Source: Burkholderiales bacterium | Lineage (GTDB): Bacteria > Pseudomonadota > Gammaproteobacteria > Burkholderiales > Burkholderiaceae_E | Assembly: GCA_029977705.1 (NCBI GenBank) | Contig: JAPOKJ010000027.1 | Span: 1 to 46,376, forward strand | Length of the DNA: 46,376 nucleotides | Direction: 5' to 3' | The notes under the pieces: generated by a model | The model's input: the letters and a program-made list of their open reading frames with translations, nothing else | Databases searched by the model: none | Told to the model about the DNA's origin: nothing | In this document: positions 44,924 through 46,376 of the stretch, piece by piece | Layout: each line of letters begins with the position of its first letter | Position numbering within the stretch: the first letter of the stretch is position 1 | Program-made: the position numbers and the translations under genes

Positions 44924-46151
44924 CAGGGGAAATCAGGGAGGATGGATCGGGGCTGGCATCGGCCGCGTCGGCGCCCTCTTCGAAGATGGGCCCGGCCCGG
45001 CGGTTTGCAAGGGCAATGCGCATGATGTCCTGCTTGAGGGCCTCCATGCCAAACCCGGTCTGGGCGCTCACAAACCTCTTGTCGATGCTACCACAGCGGG
45101 TATCGCCGGCAGCGATTCTGTCGGCCTTGTTAAGGACAATCAATTGGGGGATCGACGAGGCACCAATGGCTCCCAGCACCTTGTTGACCTGGGCGATCTG
45201 GGCCTCGCGGTCGGGCGCGCTGGTATCGACCACATGCAGCAGCAGGTCAGCCTCGATCGTCTCCTCGAGGGTGGCGTGAAAGGCCTCGACCAGATGGTGC
45301 GGCAGGTCACGCACAAAGCCGACCGTATCGGAGATCACGACCTGGGGCATGCGGCTGGGCCAGATCCTCGCGGGGATCTCGCGCGTGAGCGTGTCAAGGG
45401 TCGCGAACAACTGGTCGGCCGCATAGCTGTCCGCGCCGGTCAGCCGGTTGAACAGGGTCGACTTGCCGGCATTTGTATAACCGACAATGGCGATGTTGAA
45501 GATGTCGCCGCGCGCCCGGGCGCGCCGCCGAGTGCGCCGCTGGCGGGTGATTTTCTCGAGTTCGAGGCGCAGCTTCTTGACCTTGACGCCGATCATGCGG
45601 CGGTCCAGTTCGACCTGCTTTTCGCCCGGCCCGCCGCGCACGCCAATGCCACCGCGCTGGCGCTCCAGATGGCTCCAGCCTCGAACCAGTCGCGCCTGCA
45701 GGTGACCGAGGCGGGCCAGTTCGACCTGCAGCTTGCCCTCGTTGCTGCGGGCACGGCGGGCAAAAATGCGCAGGATCAACTCGCTCCGGTCGACGATCGG
45801 AAGCTCGACCAGGGCAGACAGGTTGCGCTCCTGTACCGCCGACAGCTCGCGGTCGAAGATGATGCATTGCGCGCCCTCGGCCCGGGCCGCTTCGGCCAGG
45901 CGGGTCGCCTGCCCGGAACCGATGAATGCGGCGGCATCGGGACGATCGCGCTTGAAGAACAATTCGCCGCCCGGGGTGAAACCGCCGGAACTGGCGAGCG
46001 AGCGCAGTTCCTCAAGCGAGTCCTCGAAACCGGCATTGGCCCCTGGCGCACTGAGCTTGACGCCGACCAGGAAGGCCTTGTCAGCCTGCCCTTCGGGGTT
46101 TTCGGTATCGACCAGACGCTCGGGCCTGGCCTGCGAAAGAGCGCCCCTCAG
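44838..46151 (-). CDS. hflX: GTPase HflX, apparent CTG start
   Basis: HflX is a ribosome-binding GTPase that splits stalled or heat-damaged 70S ribosomes. The HflX N-terminal domain is encoded from about 46065 (KAFLVGVKL, then [11 protein letters not shown] and [15 protein letters not shown]), followed by a coiled linker with [20 protein letters not shown]. The G domain has [25 protein letters not shown] and NKAD. The only ATG/GTG/TTG in frame at the N-terminal end is TTG 45962, and it would remove most of the conserved N-terminal domain. I therefore extend to CTG 46151 (437 residues), which overlaps the hfq stop as CTGA and has AAGAAGG 9 nt upstream. CTG 46115 is an alternative. The tail of about 40 residues beyond the G domain is Ser/Pro/Asp-rich. 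Confidence 0.85.
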   Translation of the reverse strand: MRGALSQARPERLVDTENPEGQADKAFLVGVKLSAPGANAGFEDSLEELRSLASSGGFTPGGELFFKRDRPDAAAFIGSGQATRLAEAARAEGAQCIIFDRELSAVQERNLSALVELPIVDRSELILRIFARRARSNEGKLQVELARLGHLQARLVRGWSHLERQRGGIGVRGGPGEKQVELDRRMIGVKVKKLRLELEKITRQRRTRRRARARGDIFNIAIVGYTNAGKSTLFNRLTGADSYAADQLFATLDTLTREIPARIWPSRMPQVVISDTVGFVRDLPHHLVEAFHATLEETIEADLLLHVVDTSAPDREAQIAQVNKVLGAIGASSIPQLIVLNKADRIAAGDTRCGSIDKRFVSAQTGFGMEALKQDIMRIALANRRAGPIFEEGADAADASPDPSSLISPDEQTLESDVVPERPRLGPQQQHAPVTQG

Positions 46152-46376
46152 GAGGGATCGCCTTCTTGCTGGAAGTCAACGGAGCGACCCGGGACCACCG
46201 TCGAGATCGCGTGCTTGTAAACCATCTGGGTAACGGTGTTTCTGAGCAGCACGACGTACTGGTCAAAGGATTCGATCTGGCCCTGCAGCTTGATGCCGTT
46301 GACCAGGTAGATCGAGACCGGCACATGCTCGCGGCGCAGCTGGTTCAGGAATGGATCTTGCAGGAGTTGGCCTTTG
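46148..46376 (-). CDS. hfq: RNA chaperone Hfq (5' end outside the window)
   Basis: Hfq is a hexameric Sm-like protein that pairs small RNAs with mRNAs. The visible 75 residues run from [20 protein letters not shown] through the Sm1 block ([20 protein letters not shown]) and the Sm2 block [16 protein letters not shown] to [11 protein letters not shown] and a TGA stop. Only about two or three N-terminal residues are missing. The proximal-face motif YKH and the distal-face residues are intact, and the C-terminus is short. It is the first gene of the hfq-hflX-hflK-hflC group and overlaps the proposed hflX start by 4 nt. Confidence 0.95.
   Translation of the reverse strand, partial: KGQLLQDPFLNQLRREHVPVSIYLVNGIKLQGQIESFDQYVVLLRNTVTQMVYKHAISTVVPGRSVDFQQEGDPS

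Overview
The window is high-GC chromosomal DNA from a betaproteobacterium, most likely of the order Burkholderiales. I infer this from gene content and gene order: bamD divergent from rluD-pgeF-phaC, an sdhCDAB-sdhE-gltA cluster followed by sucA-sucB-lpd, a GntR gene beside mdh, and hfq-hflX-hflK-hflC-(DUF2065)-hisZ-purA followed by tRNA-Leu, rnr and rlmB. I cannot name the genus. Almost everything here is core genome. I see no insertion sequence, prophage, CRISPR array, integrase or toxin-antitoxin pair. No stretch longer than 300 bases lacks a gene.

Layout. (1) 67-3772, minus strand: rluD, pgeF and phaC (class I PHA synthase). bamD diverges from rluD. (2) 4677-8618: a DinG/YoaA-type iron-sulfur helicase and a small YdcH-like protein on the minus strand, a PP2C-type phosphatase on the plus strand, and a secreted coiled-coil protein on the minus strand. 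(3) 8647-20831, minus strand: the transcription order is sdhC, sdhD, sdhA, sdhB, sdhE, gltA, then sucA, sucB (odhB), lpdA and zapE. A good intrinsic terminator lies between gltA and sucA. (4) 21015-28885: a HutC-type GntR regulator gene diverges from mdh-prpB-prpC-(MliC-like lipoprotein)-(DUF3617)-acnA. A perfect 20-bp palindrome and a clear sigma70-type promoter lie between them. (5) 29041-35584: a MASE1-degenerate GGDEF-EAL phosphodiesterase, a DUF547 protein paired with a TVP38/DedA-type membrane domain fused to a flavin disulfide oxidoreductase, and a small unknown ORF followed by an exported nuclease. (6) 35667-46376: rlmB, rnr, tRNA-Leu(CAG) with its own promoter and terminator, a purine-type phosphoribosyltransferase, purA, hisZ, a DUF2065 protein, hflC, hflK, hflX and the 3' part of hfq, which is cut by the window edge.

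How the genes work together. Regions 3 and 4 encode most of the oxidative TCA cycle (citrate synthase, aconitase, 2-oxoglutarate dehydrogenase, succinate dehydrogenase with its flavinylation factor, malate dehydrogenase). They also encode two enzymes of the propionate-degrading 2-methylcitrate cycle. One GntR regulator sits at the junction. No isocitrate dehydrogenase, succinyl-CoA synthetase, fumarase or methylcitrate dehydratase (PrpD, or AcnD with PrpF) is present in the window. The hfq-hfl group links RNA chaperoning, a ribosome-splitting GTPase and the FtsH-modulating HflKC complex.

The features most worth a second look are the palindrome at the GntR/mdh junction, the missing ATG/GTG/TTG start for full-length hflX (a CTG overlapping the hfq stop is the best candidate), the lipoprotein genes inserted between prpC and acnA, and the membrane-anchored oxidoreductase with its DUF547 partner. 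I found no convincing wholly new system.
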